Below, piece by piece: positions 35,914 to 44,931 of a stretch of DNA of 64,000 nucleotides (position 1 is its first letter; every line of letters begins with the position of its first letter). Made by a program: the position numbers and the translations under genes. The notes under the pieces are model-generated. The model did no database searches, had not been told where the DNA came from, and worked only from the letters and a program-made list of their open reading frames with translations. This DNA comes from Pseudogemmobacter bohemicus. GTDB taxonomy: Bacteria; Pseudomonadota; Alphaproteobacteria; Rhodobacterales; Rhodobacteraceae. The DNA is taken from NCBI RefSeq assembly GCF_003290025.1, contig NZ_QNHG01000002.1, positions 62,001-126,000 on the forward strand. Direction: 5' to 3'.

Positions 35914-35944
35914 CAAAAGGGCAGCAGAAGCTGCCCTTTTTGGC
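35914..35944. terminator. Bidirectional terminator between DUF59 gene and nnrS
   Basis: AAAAGGGCAGC and GCTGCCCTTTTT flank a short AGAA loop; U-runs are present on both strands. A direct repeat of GCATTCTGAGACA lies just before it (about 35887 and 35903). Confidence 0.85.
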
Positions 35945-35955
35945 TCATGCCCGGA

Positions 35956-37161
35956 TCAGGCCCCCTCACCGCGTGGCTTCCTGCGGACCCGGATCAGCAT
36001 CGGGCCATATTCCAGGATGAAGAGGGTAAAGGCGAGGATCCAGAGCGCGCCCGAGGCCTCCATCACGCCGGGCCAGCCGGTCAGATCCGCCAATGGTCGC
36101 GCCAGTGCCGCCGCAAAAAGGCTCAGGTAAGAGGCGATGGTCAGGCCTGTGGCTGCCAGCGGCCTGCCGGTATGGCCCCGCGTCGCCCGCGTCATCACCG
36201 CCAGCATCATAGTGGCGATCACCCCCACCGTCAGCACATGCAGCGCCGAGACCGGCTGGATCATCCCGAGCGCGGCAAGCGCAATGGAGACGAGGCCAAG
36301 CGGCACGAAAGCATAGGCGAGATGCAGCACCATGAGCAGCCATTCGCCCGTAACCGACACCCCGCGCCAGCGTGCCAGCCGCGCCACGTTCAGGGCCGCT
36401 GCGACCAGCGCCGGACCCGCGATCAGCCGCTCTTCCGGCGCAAAGACCCAGGCCACCAGCGCCCCGACCGAAAAGACAATCACCCCCATGTCAAAGCGGT
36501 TATAGGCCACCGGCAACAGCGTCGCCCCCCGCTGGTTCAGCCAGTTGCGGGTAAAGCTGGGGATGATGCGGCCGCCGATGATCAGGATCAGGGCGACATA
36601 ACCCGCCACCGCTCCGCGCAGCCACAGATGCGGATCGCCCCCCAGATGCAGCGAGACATGAAAGCCCAGATTGCCGAGACTGATGGCGAAGACCCCTGCC
36701 AGCACCTTCAGGTCATTCCATTTGCGGCCCCGGATGATCTCACGCGCGCAAAGGGCCAGGAACACCGGCAGGAAGGCTGCATCCAGCAATGAGGCCGCAA
36801 GCGTGCCCGTGACACCCGCGCAGGCCATCGCGATCCGACCGGCCAGCCACAAAGCCACCAGCCCGATCAGCGGGCGGCCTGAGACCGGCAGGCTGCCGGT
36901 CCAGTTCGGGATTGCGGTCAGCAGGAACCCCGCCAGCACCGCAGGCGCAAAGCCGAAGACCATCTCATGGGCGTGCCACAAGGGCGCGCCGAAATCGCCG
37001 CCCAAAGGCAGGCCCCGCGCCAGCGCGAGGATCCAGAGCAGCATGGTCAGCACCGCCCAGACTGCTCCGCCAAGAAAGAACGGGCGGAACCCATAGGACC
37101 AGATCGCAAATCCGTCCTGTTTCAGGCCGCGCGGAATACGGGGGCGTTTTGGTGAGATCAT
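35956..37161 (-). CDS. nnrS: NnrS family heme-copper membrane protein
   Basis: A 401-residue NnrS protein with about 12 membrane helices. Conserved family pieces are present: FAIWSYGFRPFFLGGAVWA, PLWHAHEMVFGFAPAVLAGFLLTAIPNWTG, NLGFH, GGRIIPSFTRNWL and LHVLTVGVIATMMLAVMTRATRGHTG. NnrS is regulated with denitrification and protects against nitrosative stress. ATG 37161 follows an AAGAACC region; the upstream extension of the frame overlaps the control region and is rejected. It diverges from nirK across an NnrR-type box. Confidence 0.93.
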   Translation of the reverse strand: MISPKRPRIPRGLKQDGFAIWSYGFRPFFLGGAVWAVLTMLLWILALARGLPLGGDFGAPLWHAHEMVFGFAPAVLAGFLLTAIPNWTGSLPVSGRPLIGLVALWLAGRIAMACAGVTGTLAASLLDAAFLPVFLALCAREIIRGRKWNDLKVLAGVFAISLGNLGFHVSLHLGGDPHLWLRGAVAGYVALILIIGGRIIPSFTRNWLNQRGATLLPVAYNRFDMGVIVFSVGALVAWVFAPEERLIAGPALVAAALNVARLARWRGVSVTGEWLLMVLHLAYAFVPLGLVSIALAALGMIQPVSALHVLTVGVIATMMLAVMTRATRGHTGRPLAATGLTIASYLSLFAAALARPLADLTGWPGVMEASGALWILAFTLFILEYGPMLIRVRRKPRGEGA

Positions 37162-37226
37162 GGCGTTGGTTCTTTCGGGGACCTGGGCGATTTGTCCAAG
37201 AGCTAGAGCGGAAATCTCTCTGCTCT

Positions 37227-37240
37227 TTGTGCTGCCGCAA
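37227..37240. promoter_or_regulatory. NnrR-type box between nnrS and nirK
   Basis: TTGTG-CTGC-CGCAA, which on the minus strand is TTGCG-GCAG-CACAA. This is the arrangement described for NnrR-regulated promoters in Rhodobacter. Its centre is 72 nt upstream of the nnrS start codon and 134 nt upstream of nirK. It shares the flanking word CTGCTCTTTG with the box before the pseudoazurin gene. Confidence 0.75.
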
Positions 37241-37267
37241 GCAACGGAGCATTTCGCCACCTGGCAT

Positions 37268-37281
37268 TTGATCCGGCTCAA
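37268..37281. promoter_or_regulatory. Degenerate FNR-like site upstream of nirK
   Basis: TTGAT-CCGG-CTCAA matches TTGAT-N4-ATCAA except one base in the right half. It lies 94 nt (centre) before the nirK start. It could be a second Crp/Fnr-family site specific to nirK, but one mismatch makes this tentative. Confidence 0.35.
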
Positions 37282-37367
37282 CGAAGGGGGGGCAAGACCA
37301 GGGCATGATTGGCTCAACCGGATCAGAACCGGAAGCAATTCAGTGACATGAGCGAAAGGAACCAGCC

Positions 37368-38492
37368 ATGCCCACCCTGCCCGTAAGCCGCCGCACCATC
37401 CTTGCAGGCGCCGCCATTGCAGGCGCGATGACCCAGATCCGCCAGGCCGCGGCCGAGACGAAAGAGGTGCTGACCCCGGCAGCCGCGACCGATATTTCCA
37501 GCCTGCCGCGCGTCAAGGTCAAGCTGGTCGATCCGCCCTTTGTCCATGAACATGAACAGGTGGCAACCGGCGGCCCGAAAGTGGTCGAATTCGAGATGAC
37601 CATCATCGAGAAGAAGATCACCCTTGACGATTCTGGCGCGACCTACTGGGCCTCGACCTTCAACGGCACGGTGCCGGGCCCGCTGATGGTGGTGCATGAG
37701 GGCGATTATGTCGAACTGACGCTGATCAACCCCGACACCAATGAGCTGATGCACAATATCGACTTCCACAGCTCGACCGGAGCGCTTGGCGGCGGGGCGC
37801 TGACCCAGGTGAATCCGGGCGAAAAGACCGTTCTGCGCTGGAAGGCCACCAAGCCGGGCGTCTTCGTCTATCACTGCGCCCCTCCGGGCATGGTGGCCTG
37901 GCATGTGGTCTCGGGGATGAATGGCGTGATCATGGTGCTGCCGCGCGACGGTCTGAAAGGCCGCGAGGGCGAGCCGGTGAAATATGACAAGGTCTATTAT
38001 GTCGGCGAACAGGATTTCTATGTGCCGCGTGATGAGGCCGGCAACTGGAAGCAATATGACAGCCCCGGCGAAAGCTATGAGGATGTGCTGGCCGTGATGC
38101 GGACGCTGACGCCGACCCATGTGGTCTTCAATGGCGCGGTGGGGGCGCTGACCGGCGATAATGCGATGACGGCGAAGGTCGGCGAGACGGTCGCCTTCAT
38201 CCATGGCCAGGCAAACCGCGACACCCGGCCCCACCTGATCGGCGGGCATGGCGATTATGTCTGGGCCACCGGCAAGTTCAACAACCCGCCCGAGCGCGGT
38301 CTGGAAACCTGGTTCATCCCCGGCGGCACGGCTGGCCTGATGGTCTATACTTTCGAGCAGCCCGGCATCTACGCCTATGTAAACCACAATCTGATCGAGG
38401 CTTTCGAGCTTGGCGCCGCCGCCCATGTCGTGGTCGAGGGTGAGTGGAACGACGACCTGATGATGCAGGTCCTGGCCCCCGGCCCGATCTGA
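37368..38492 (+). CDS. nirK: Copper-containing nitrite reductase
   Basis: A 374-residue periplasmic enzyme that reduces nitrite to NO. A Tat-type signal ([13 protein letters not shown]) occupies residues 1-29. Two cupredoxin domains follow. Type 1 copper ligands are H129 (LMHN), C170 (YHC), H179 (AWH) and M184 (SGM). Type 2 ligands include H134 and H169, plus a His in the second domain in the region [14 protein letters not shown]. Catalytic Asp is in NIDFH. GAAAGGAACC precedes the ATG. nirV follows. It is divergent from nnrS and shares a control region with an NnrR box. Confidence 0.97.
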   Translation: MPTLPVSRRTILAGAAIAGAMTQIRQAAAETKEVLTPAAATDISSLPRVKVKLVDPPFVHEHEQVATGGPKVVEFEMTIIEKKITLDDSGATYWASTFNGTVPGPLMVVHEGDYVELTLINPDTNELMHNIDFHSSTGALGGGALTQVNPGEKTVLRWKATKPGVFVYHCAPPGMVAWHVVSGMNGVIMVLPRDGLKGREGEPVKYDKVYYVGEQDFYVPRDEAGNWKQYDSPGESYEDVLAVMRTLTPTHVVFNGAVGALTGDNAMTAKVGETVAFIHGQANRDTRPHLIGGHGDYVWATGKFNNPPERGLETWFIPGGTAGLMVYTFEQPGIYAYVNHNLIEAFELGAAAHVVVEGEWNDDLMMQVLAPGPI

Positions 38493-38515
38493 TCACGGGC
38501 CGATCTGAGCCGCAA

Positions 38516-38552
38516 CCGCCCCCCCCCCCGCTGCGCAGATCTTGCGCAGCGG
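38516..38552 (+). other. Poly-C tract and hairpin between nirK and nirV
   Basis: A run of ten cytosines (38520-38529) precedes an inverted repeat GCTGCGC-AGATCTT-GCGCAGC. There is no U-run, so it is not a classic terminator. It could be a processing or attenuation hairpin that lowers nirV relative to nirK, or mRNA stabilisation for nirK. Confidence 0.5.
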
Positions 38553-38575
38553 GACGTTCTGACGGGAGATCTGCC

Positions 38576-39403
38576 ATGCAAATCAGCACCATATTCCTCT
38601 CGGGCCTCGTGACCGCCCTTGCGGGCACATTGCAGCTTGTGCTGCCGGGAACGGCCAGTGAACCCTTGCCCGAGGGGCCATTCTCGCCAGCTGTGGTGCG
38701 GCTGGAGCCAGCGCCCTTTGAGCATCGCATCGACGGCGACTGGCAAAGGAATGGTCTCGCGGTGGATGCACCGCTGGCTGTCGTCTCGATCCCGGCCCCG
38801 GTTGAGATCATGGCCATGCCGGTCAGCCATGGCGACTGGATGGATTGCGTGGCGGCAGACGCCTGCGCGGCCCCCGGCCAGATCGCCGCCACGCCTGATC
38901 TGCCGGTCACGGCGGTGAACTGGTATGACGCGCAGGCCTATGCCACCTGGCTCTCTGAGCAGACCGGCGAGACCTGGCGGCTGCCTTCGGACGTCGAATG
39001 GGCCCATGCGGCGGCGGAACTTTTCCGCGATGATGCGCTTGGGGTCGAAAGCGATCCCGCCAACCCATCTGTGCGCTGGCTGGCGGAGTACCAGGTTGAA
39101 TCGGCACGCTCACGCGATCTGGACCGCGAGATCCGGCCTGTCGGCAGTCTGAACGTCAATTCGCTGGGCGTGCATGATATCGGCGGCGCGGTCTGGGAAT
39201 GGACCTCGACCTGTCTGCGACGGGGCGAGATTGACGCAAGCGGCACCATCCTGCGCGAAACGGAAAGCTGCGGCATCTATATCGCCGAAGGGCTGCACCG
39301 CGCCGCGATCATTGATTTTGTCCGCGATCCGAAATCGGGCGGCTGCTCGGTCGGCGTGCCGCCGACCAATCTGGGGTTCCGGCTGGTGAGAGAGACCCGT
39401 TGA
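38576..39403 (+). CDS. nirV: NirV, formylglycine-generating-enzyme-like protein
   Basis: A 275-residue exported protein: signal peptide MQISTIFLSGLVTALAGT about 1-30, then an FGE/SUMF1 (C-type lectin-like) domain with VSHGDWMDCVA, PVTAVNWYDAQAYATWLSEQTGETWRLPSDVEWAHAA, NSLGVHDIGGAVWEWT and a final NLGFRLVRE. NirV is the regular partner of NirK in Rhodobacter. Its function is not settled; FGE relatives modify or bind cysteine-containing sites. GACGGGAG precedes the ATG. It is probably co-transcribed with nirK. Confidence 0.92.
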   Translation: MQISTIFLSGLVTALAGTLQLVLPGTASEPLPEGPFSPAVVRLEPAPFEHRIDGDWQRNGLAVDAPLAVVSIPAPVEIMAMPVSHGDWMDCVAADACAAPGQIAATPDLPVTAVNWYDAQAYATWLSEQTGETWRLPSDVEWAHAAAELFRDDALGVESDPANPSVRWLAEYQVESARSRDLDREIRPVGSLNVNSLGVHDIGGAVWEWTSTCLRRGEIDASGTILRETESCGIYIAEGLHRAAIIDFVRDPKSGGCSVGVPPTNLGFRLVRETR

Positions 39404-39425
39404 TCGCTGGCTGGCCTGCCGGGAA

Positions 39426-39457
39426 GCCTCCGGCGGGAGTATTTTCGTCAAGAGGAA
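39426..39457 (+). repeat. Dispersed repeat copy upstream of nnrR
   Basis: GCCTCCGGCGGGAGTATTTT then CGTCAAGAGGAA, almost identical to the copy at 12320. It lies in the nirV-nnrR intergenic space. Confidence 0.8.
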
Positions 39458-39509
39458 TATCAATGCTTTGCTTTCACCTCATTTTGCGGCACCGAAGGGA
39501 AAGGTCCGG

Positions 39510-40217
39510 GTGAAAGCGCAAAGCGTGGCGATCGACATCTCTCTTGTGCGAAATCTTCCCTTGTTCCGGCAGATGGAACCGGCGGCGCTGACGCGTCTGA
39601 TGACGCGCGCCACGCCGGTCAGGATCCTGCAGGGCGATACGGTTTTCGAGCAAGGCGGCGAGGCGGTGGCCTTTTACCTGCTTTTGCATGGGCGGCTCAA
39701 GGTCAGCCAGGTCACGCCTGACGGCCAGCAGGTCATGGTGCGGGTGGTCCATCCCGGTGACCTGTTCGGCTTTGCCCGGGCGCTGGCGCGGCCCGATTAT
39801 CCCGGCACCGCAAAGGCTGCGGTGGAATCGCTGGTGATCTCCTGGCCGATGGCCGACTGGGATGCGGTGGTCGAGAACAATCCCCGCCTTGCGATCAATG
39901 CGATGCAGACCATCGGCCAGCGGCTGGATGAGGCCCATACGAGGCTGCGCGAGATGTCGACCCAGGAGGTCGAGCGCCGCGTCGCCCATGCCGTTTTGCG
40001 CCTGGCCGAAAAGGCCGGCCGGATCGAAGAGGCAGGCACCCGCATCGACTTTCCCATTACCCGCCAGGACATTGCCGAGATGACCGGCACCACGCTGCAT
40101 ACCGTTTCCCGGCTCCTGTCGGCCTGGGAGGCGCGCGGGCTGGTCGAGGGCGGGCGCCAGAAGCTGACCGTTACCGATGCCGAAGGGCTGGCGAAAATCG
40201 CCGATCCCGAGGAGTAA
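39510..40217 (+). CDS. nnrR: Crp/Fnr-family regulator NnrR
   Basis: A 235-residue transcription factor. The N-terminal cyclic-nucleotide-binding-type fold runs from about 10 to 130 ([29 protein letters not shown]). The dimer helix and winged HTH follow, with [30 protein letters not shown] as recognition region. It has no N-terminal cysteine set for an FNR-type Fe-S cluster, as expected for NnrR. The recognition helix reads LHTVSR rather than the E-x-x-S-R of FNR, which fits TTGCG-type boxes. The start is GTG 39510 behind AAGGGAAAGG. It sits between nirV and pseudoazurin. Confidence 0.9.
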   Translation: MKAQSVAIDISLVRNLPLFRQMEPAALTRLMTRATPVRILQGDTVFEQGGEAVAFYLLLHGRLKVSQVTPDGQQVMVRVVHPGDLFGFARALARPDYPGTAKAAVESLVISWPMADWDAVVENNPRLAINAMQTIGQRLDEAHTRLREMSTQEVERRVAHAVLRLAEKAGRIEEAGTRIDFPITRQDIAEMTGTTLHTVSRLLSAWEARGLVEGGRQKLTVTDAEGLAKIADPEE

Positions 40218-40244
40218 GGCGGCGCGGCAAAGATGTTTTCTGCT

Positions 40245-40262
40245 CTTTGCGATATCGCAAAG
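40245..40262. promoter_or_regulatory. NnrR-type box upstream of pseudoazurin gene
   Basis: A perfect palindrome CTTTGCGATATCGCAAAG, containing TTGCG-ATAT-CGCAA (40247-40260). Centre is about 82 nt upstream of the pseudoazurin start codon, and the preceding TCTGCT word matches the nnrS/nirK box flank. Confidence 0.8.
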
Positions 40263-40335
40263 TGCGCGCGGCAGAATCGCCCTAGATCTGGTCTCAACGG
40301 ATCGGAACCCCGGTCCGCATGACCGGAGATCTGAT

Positions 40336-40773
40336 ATGAAACTTGCCACCCTTCTCGCCGCTCCCGCTTTCGTTCTTGCGCTGGCAGGGGCAGGCTTTGC
40401 CGCCGAACACGAAGTCCTTATGCTGAATAAGGGCGAATCCGGCACCATGGTGTTCGAGCCCGCCTTCGTGAAGGCTGAGCCCGGCGACACCATCAATTTC
40501 ATCCCGACCGACAAGAGCCACAACGTCGAGGCGCTCAAGGACATCCTGCCCGAAGGGGTCGAGGTCTTCAAAAGCAAGATCAGTGAGGCATATACGCTGA
40601 ACGTCACCGAAGCCGGGCTCTACGGTGTGAAATGCACCCCCCATTTCGCCATGGGCATGATTGCGCTGATCCAGGTCGGTGATGCGCCAACCAATCTCGA
40701 TGCTGCCAAAACTGCCAAGCTGCCGAAAAAAGCGCGTGAGCGGATGGACGCTGCAATCGCCCAGGTTCAGTGA
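40336..40773 (+). CDS. paz: Pseudoazurin
   Basis: A 145-residue periplasmic blue copper protein. Signal peptide [18 protein letters not shown] ends near FAA (23). The cupredoxin domain carries type 1 copper ligands H62 (KSHNV), C100, H103 and M108 (CTPHFAMGM). It donates electrons to NirK. GACCGGAG precedes the ATG. It has its own NnrR-type box and lies directly after nnrR. Spacing between Cys, His and Met is that of pseudoazurin. Confidence 0.96.
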   Translation: MKLATLLAAPAFVLALAGAGFAAEHEVLMLNKGESGTMVFEPAFVKAEPGDTINFIPTDKSHNVEALKDILPEGVEVFKSKISEAYTLNVTEAGLYGVKCTPHFAMGMIALIQVGDAPTNLDAAKTAKLPKKARERMDAAIAQVQ

Positions 40774-40796
40774 CCTGACAGCCCCTTTGCCCGATC

Positions 40797-41462
40797 TCAG
40801 GGCAAGGGCGACACCCCGATGACATGCGGATGGGCGGCAAGCACGGCCGCCCATAGTGCTGCGAAAGCCAGCAGGCGGGGCAGCGTCACGGCAGGCAGCA
40901 GCCGCAGGGGGCGCGGCAGGTTTGAGGTGCCATGGGCCAGGCGATGCCACTCTGCCTCCCCCATTTCACGGCGGCGGCGGCGGTCCAGCATACCCATCCC
41001 GATGAGGCAGAAACCCGCGAACCCGCCGAAGAGGATCACATGCGCCAGATCGCCATTCACCAGAAGATGGGCCACCGACCACAGGAACAGCGCCCACAAA
41101 AGCGGATGGCGCGCAAAGCCCGCAATACCGGGACGTGCCGGGTCAAAGCCGGCGCGGCGCCCGCCGAAGCTCAGCGGATTGGGGCTGCCCACAGCCAGCA
41201 CCAGGATCAAAAGGGCGACCGGCATCAGCATATTGGTCGCCCATCGCATCCAGGGATATTGCGGCCAGACCCCGACATAGGGCGCACGTCCCGCCGCGAT
41301 CACCACCCAGACCAGCACCGCCAGCGAAAGGATACCAAAGACCGCACTATATCCCGCCCGCCCCAGAACCACCTTGCCCCGGGTCTTGACCACTGGCACG
41401 GCGGGGATCGCATGGCTTGCGAAGAAAGCCGCCAGTGCCAGTGCAAAGTTCAGCCAGTCCAT
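40797..41462 (-). CDS. nnrU: NnrU family membrane protein
   Basis: A 221-residue protein with about six membrane helices. NnrU features include MDWLNFALALAAFFASHAIPA, GRAGYSAVFGILSLAVLVWV, ARHPLLWALFLWSVAHLLVNGD and a C-terminal HPHVIG. It is related to isoprenylcysteine methyltransferase-like/NnrU proteins linked to NO metabolism; biochemical role unknown. AGGGAGATGACAT precedes the ATG. It is divergent from the second Crp/Fnr regulator with only 32 nt between the starts, and convergent with paz. Confidence 0.9.
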   Translation of the reverse strand: MDWLNFALALAAFFASHAIPAVPVVKTRGKVVLGRAGYSAVFGILSLAVLVWVVIAAGRAPYVGVWPQYPWMRWATNMLMPVALLILVLAVGSPNPLSFGGRRAGFDPARPGIAGFARHPLLWALFLWSVAHLLVNGDLAHVILFGGFAGFCLIGMGMLDRRRRREMGEAEWHRLAHGTSNLPRPLRLLPAVTLPRLLAFAALWAAVLAAHPHVIGVSPLP

Positions 41463-41494
41463 ATGTCATCTCCCTACCCGAAAGGCCGAACCGG

Positions 41495-42211
41495 ATGCGC
41501 CCGCCTCTGACCCCGCTCCATCGCAGGATCGCCTGCCAGTCGCGGCTCTTTTCCAGCCTGCCGCCCGGGATTGCCGGACGCCTGCTGGACGGCGCGCATG
41601 TCAGAAAGCTCCGGCGCGGGCAAGCGCTGTTCCATCACGGCGATACGGCGCAGGCGATCCATATCGTGACCGAGGGCTGGGTGAAGCTTTACCGGATCGC
41701 GCCGAATGGCACAGAGGCGGTGGTCGGCGTGATGACGCGCGGCCAGAGCTTTGGCGAACCGATCGCGCTGCGCCGCGCGGCCTATCCGGTCTCGGCCGAG
41801 GCGACAACGGTGGCCGAAGTGCTGGCAGTTCCCGCGCAGGGGTTCCTTGATCTTCTCCACGCCCATCCCGAAACCGCAATCTCGGTTCTGTCGGCGACGT
41901 TCCTGCATCTGCAAGGGCTTGTGGAACAGATCGAGCAGCTGAAGGCCCGATCCGGCGCGCAAAGGGTGGCGGAATTCCTGCTGGAGCTGTGCCCCGAAGG
42001 TGCGACCACCGCCACCGTCACCCTGCCCTATGACAAGGCGCTGATTGCCGGACGGCTGGGGATGAAACCCGAGAGCCTCAGCCGCGCCTTTGCCCGGCTG
42101 CGCGATTTCGGGGTAAGCGTGACCCAGACCAGCGCCGCAATTGCCTCGGTGACCGCGCTGCAGGCGCTGGCCCATAATGACGGCTCGGGCGCGCTCAGCC
42201 GCGCTATCTGA
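41495..42211 (+). CDS. Crp/Fnr-family regulator (NNR/DNR-like)
   Basis: A 238-residue regulator with an effector domain (about 15-140: LFSSLPPGIAGRLLDG, GDTAQAIHIVTEGWVKLYR) and a C-terminal HTH with KALIAGRLGMKPESLSRAFARLRDFGV. The recognition motif PESLSR keeps the E-x-x-S-R contacts of FNR/NNR/DNR, unlike NnrR in this window, so a TTGAC/TTAAC-N4-GTCAA-type box is predicted. Only one N-terminal Cys is present, so no FNR-type cluster; NO sensing through heme is the family precedent for DNR. CGAAAGG precedes the ATG. It overlaps norF convergently by 8 nt. Confidence 0.85.
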   Translation: MRPPLTPLHRRIACQSRLFSSLPPGIAGRLLDGAHVRKLRRGQALFHHGDTAQAIHIVTEGWVKLYRIAPNGTEAVVGVMTRGQSFGEPIALRRAAYPVSAEATTVAEVLAVPAQGFLDLLHAHPETAISVLSATFLHLQGLVEQIEQLKARSGAQRVAEFLLELCPEGATTATVTLPYDKALIAGRLGMKPESLSRAFARLRDFGVSVTQTSAAIASVTALQALAHNDGSGALSRAI

Positions 42212-42449
42212 GGGTAAGCACATAGCCCGCTCCGATCAGACATAGCCAGAACCCGACCGGCAGGGTGAAGGCCGCAAGCCAGCCCGGCGGCGCCTCAAGA
42301 TGCAGGAAGCGGCCAAGGATCAGCCGCGCCTTCAGAAAGGCGAGCAGCAGCACAAGGATCACCGCCAGCGGGCCAGAGACACCGGCAAGCGCCGTGGTGG
42401 CTGCGGTCAGCGCGATCAGCAGGGCCCAGGTTCTGGTCAAGGGGTCCAT
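42204..42449 (-). CDS. norF: NorF, small accessory membrane protein
   Basis: An 81-residue protein with two to three hydrophobic helices (ALLIALTAATTALAG, LAVILVLLLAFLKARLILGRFLHL, LAAFTLPVGFWLCLIGAGYVL). It resembles cytochrome oxidase subunit IV-type accessory proteins; the KARLILGRF-L segment is typical of NorF. The ATG at 42449 is 5 nt past the norE stop, at the end of norCBQDEF. NorE and NorF influence NO reductase activity or assembly; the mechanism is not known. Confidence 0.85.
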   Translation of the reverse strand: MDPLTRTWALLIALTAATTALAGVSGPLAVILVLLLAFLKARLILGRFLHLEAPPGWLAAFTLPVGFWLCLIGAGYVLTLR

Positions 42450-42454
42450 GCTAT

Positions 42455-42991
42455 TCACCAGATCAGCCAGATTGCGGGCAGGATCAGCACCCAGACCAGA
42501 TCCACCATATGCCAGAACATCGCGCCGGCCTGCACCGGCTCGGGCTGCGCGCGGCACGCGACCAGCAGCAAAACCACAACGCCCGCGACGACATGGGCGG
42601 CGTGAAACCCGCTGAGCAGGTAGTAAAAGGTAAAGAACGGATGGCTTTCGATGCCGATACCGGCCTGAATGTCGCGGGCATATTCCACGCCCTTCACGAT
42701 CAGAAAGATCACACCCCCCAGGGCCGCCAGCAAAAGCCCGCGCCGCGCTTTTGCCGCCTGGCCCGCGAAGGCCGCCCGTTCGGCCCGGGCGGCAAAAAGG
42801 CCCGAGGTCACCAGAACGACCGTGTTCAGCGCCGCCGCCCGCCCGTCAAGCTGGGCCTGCGCCTGCGCAAAGCCCTCTGGGTCCATCAGACCCAGTACCA
42901 CCATGACCGAGACCCCGGCCATGAAGACCGCCAGCTCTGACGCGATCAGGATCCAGAGGATCAGTTCGCCCGGCAGATCGTCCACCTTCAT
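42455..42991 (-). CDS. norE: NorE, cytochrome c oxidase subunit III-like protein
   Basis: A 178-residue membrane protein with five helices of the COX3 family: LPGELILWILIASELAVFMAG, LDGRAAALNTVVLVTSGLFAARA, a GIESHPFFTFYYLLSGFHAAHVVAG segment with the conserved HAAHV, and FWHMVDLVWVLILPAIWLIW. ATG 42991 overlaps the norD stop (TGATG); a GTG one codon earlier is possible. It is an accessory factor of NO reductase, encoded between norD and norF. Confidence 0.93.
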   Translation of the reverse strand: MKVDDLPGELILWILIASELAVFMAGVSVMVVLGLMDPEGFAQAQAQLDGRAAALNTVVLVTSGLFAARAERAAFAGQAAKARRGLLLAALGGVIFLIVKGVEYARDIQAGIGIESHPFFTFYYLLSGFHAAHVVAGVVVLLLVACRAQPEPVQAGAMFWHMVDLVWVLILPAIWLIW

Positions 42992-44928
42992 CACAGCACC
43001 AGCTGGCGGTAGATTTCGGGCAGCGCGGTGACCAGGCGGTCGGGTTCGCGGATCACCTGGAAACCGCCCTGGCCAAAGATCTTCGGGAACCAGCTTTGCG
43101 CATCGCGGTCGATGGTGATGCCGAACACCGCATGTCCCGCGCGTCTTGCTTCGCGCACGGCCATGGCGCTGTCCTCGATGCCGTGGCGGCCCTCGTAATG
43201 GTCGAGGTCATTGGGCTTGCCGTCAGTGATCACGATCAGCAGCCGGCGCGAGCGGCCTTCTTCCGCCAGCCCCTTTGCGGCATGGCGGATCGCGGCGCCG
43301 AGGCGGGTGTAGAAGCCCGGGCGCAAAGCGTGGATGCGGGCCTCGATCCCCTGCCCCATCGGCTCGTCAAAGCCCTTGCAGTCATGGATCCAGACCCGGT
43401 CGCGTTTCAGCGAGGAAAATCCCTGAATGGCAAAGCGGTCACCGCAGGCGTCAAGCCCCCAGGCCAGCGCGGTCAGCGCCTCACGCGCGATGTCGATCAC
43501 CGCGCGGCCCGTGACCGCGCTTTCGGTCGAGCGTGAGACATCCATCAGGATCGACACCGCCAGATCGCGGTTTTCGGGGCGCGACTGCTGCCAGATCCGG
43601 TCCGATCCGCGCCCGGTTGCCCTGAGGTCGGTGAAACTGCGCAAAGCCGCATCAAGATCGAGATCCTCGCCATCGGGCTGGGCATGGTGGATCAGCTTCG
43701 CCGGGCGCAGCGCCTCAAACTGGCGTTTCACAGCACGGATGCGCTTGCGGGCGGCGCCATCGGTGATGCCCTGCCAGCCGGGCACCGGCTCGGTGGGCGT
43801 CGCCAGCACGCGGCAGTGATCGGGCAGCCAGGCCCCGCTGCGCGCATCCCATTCGGGATAGGTCGAAACGCCTGCGATACGCTCACGATCCACATCCTCG
43901 GGGGCGAGGTCGAGATGCAGTTTCAGCTTCGTCGCCGGGGCCTGAGAGAGCTGACCGAGCACGATTTCCTCGTGGTCCTCCGCCGCCTTCTTCGCATTGT
44001 CGAGATCGTCATCCTCGACCCGGCGATTGATGTTCATCATCTCGGCCCAGGTCAGCATGGCCTCGAATTTGTAGAGGATCAGGCTGTCTTTGCGTTCGGC
44101 CTGATCGGCCTTCATCCGCCGCGCCTTGCGGGCGGTGCCGTCACCGGATTCCTCGGGCGTGCCCTCGGTCGGCAGCGTCGCCACCTCGGTCGGATTGCCG
44201 CGTGCAAGCGCCCTGAGATCGGGCCAGAACGGCACCGGCAGGAAGGGGCGATAGCCTTTCGGCGCCTGCCAATGGGCGGGCATGTCGTCGTAATGCCGCA
44301 AAAGATCGGGTTCGGGCGCGGCGGGGCCCCCAAGCAGGTGACGGATCAGGGTCTCGATATGCGCCTCGGTGCCGCGCAACACGGGGCGCTGGCGCAAAGC
44401 GAGATGCGCCGCGCGAAGCCGGGCATGGACGGCGCAAAGACCCGGGGCGGCGGCCAGTGTCGCGCGGGTCATGGCCATGCCCGCCCGGATCGCCGCCAGA
44501 TCGGCGCGCAAAGGGTCGTTTTCCAGCGCAATCTCGGGGGCATGGGCGGCGGCGGCGGCCAGCCAGAGATAGAGCGTCTCATTGTCTTCGCGATTGGAAA
44601 AGGCCGCAATCTCAACCGGAAGGCGCAGCGCCTCGCCGTCGAAACTGGCACGGGGCAGCTGTTCCGCATCAAAGGCCAGCCAGCGCCGCCAGGAGATCCG
44701 GTGGCGCGAGGTTTCATCCGCCACCGGTTTCAGTTCGACATCCGCATCGCCGCCAAGTCCACGAAACAGCACTGCGATCCGGCCGCGCATCTCGTCAAAC
44801 CGCACCGCCGCCTCTGGGAAGCGGACGGGCGGGTCCATGCGGGCGGCCAGCCGGTGCCAGACCTTGCCGACGGTTTCTTCCGGCTCCCACAATGTGAAGT
44901 CATGGGGCGTGATGTCGGGATGTGCCAC
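42991..44928 (-). CDS. norD: NorD, VWA-domain NO reductase activation protein
   Basis: A 645-residue cytoplasmic protein. The C-terminal von Willebrand factor A domain (about 450-640) has an intact MIDAS: DVSRSTES (DxSxS), a Thr/Asp region in VITDGKPNDLDHYEG, and GHAVFGITID. The N-terminal two-thirds is helical, with an acidic segment VEDDDLDNAKKAAEDHEE. NorD works with the AAA+ ATPase NorQ in inserting the non-heme iron into NorB. The start is GTG at 44928 behind GGGGTAA, 3 nt past norQ. Confidence 0.94.
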   Translation of the reverse strand: MAHPDITPHDFTLWEPEETVGKVWHRLAARMDPPVRFPEAAVRFDEMRGRIAVLFRGLGGDADVELKPVADETSRHRISWRRWLAFDAEQLPRASFDGEALRLPVEIAAFSNREDNETLYLWLAAAAAHAPEIALENDPLRADLAAIRAGMAMTRATLAAAPGLCAVHARLRAAHLALRQRPVLRGTEAHIETLIRHLLGGPAAPEPDLLRHYDDMPAHWQAPKGYRPFLPVPFWPDLRALARGNPTEVATLPTEGTPEESGDGTARKARRMKADQAERKDSLILYKFEAMLTWAEMMNINRRVEDDDLDNAKKAAEDHEEIVLGQLSQAPATKLKLHLDLAPEDVDRERIAGVSTYPEWDARSGAWLPDHCRVLATPTEPVPGWQGITDGAARKRIRAVKRQFEALRPAKLIHHAQPDGEDLDLDAALRSFTDLRATGRGSDRIWQQSRPENRDLAVSILMDVSRSTESAVTGRAVIDIAREALTALAWGLDACGDRFAIQGFSSLKRDRVWIHDCKGFDEPMGQGIEARIHALRPGFYTRLGAAIRHAAKGLAEEGRSRRLLIVITDGKPNDLDHYEGRHGIEDSAMAVREARRAGHAVFGITIDRDAQSWFPKIFGQGGFQVIREPDRLVTALPEIYRQLVL

Positions 44929-44931
44929 GGC

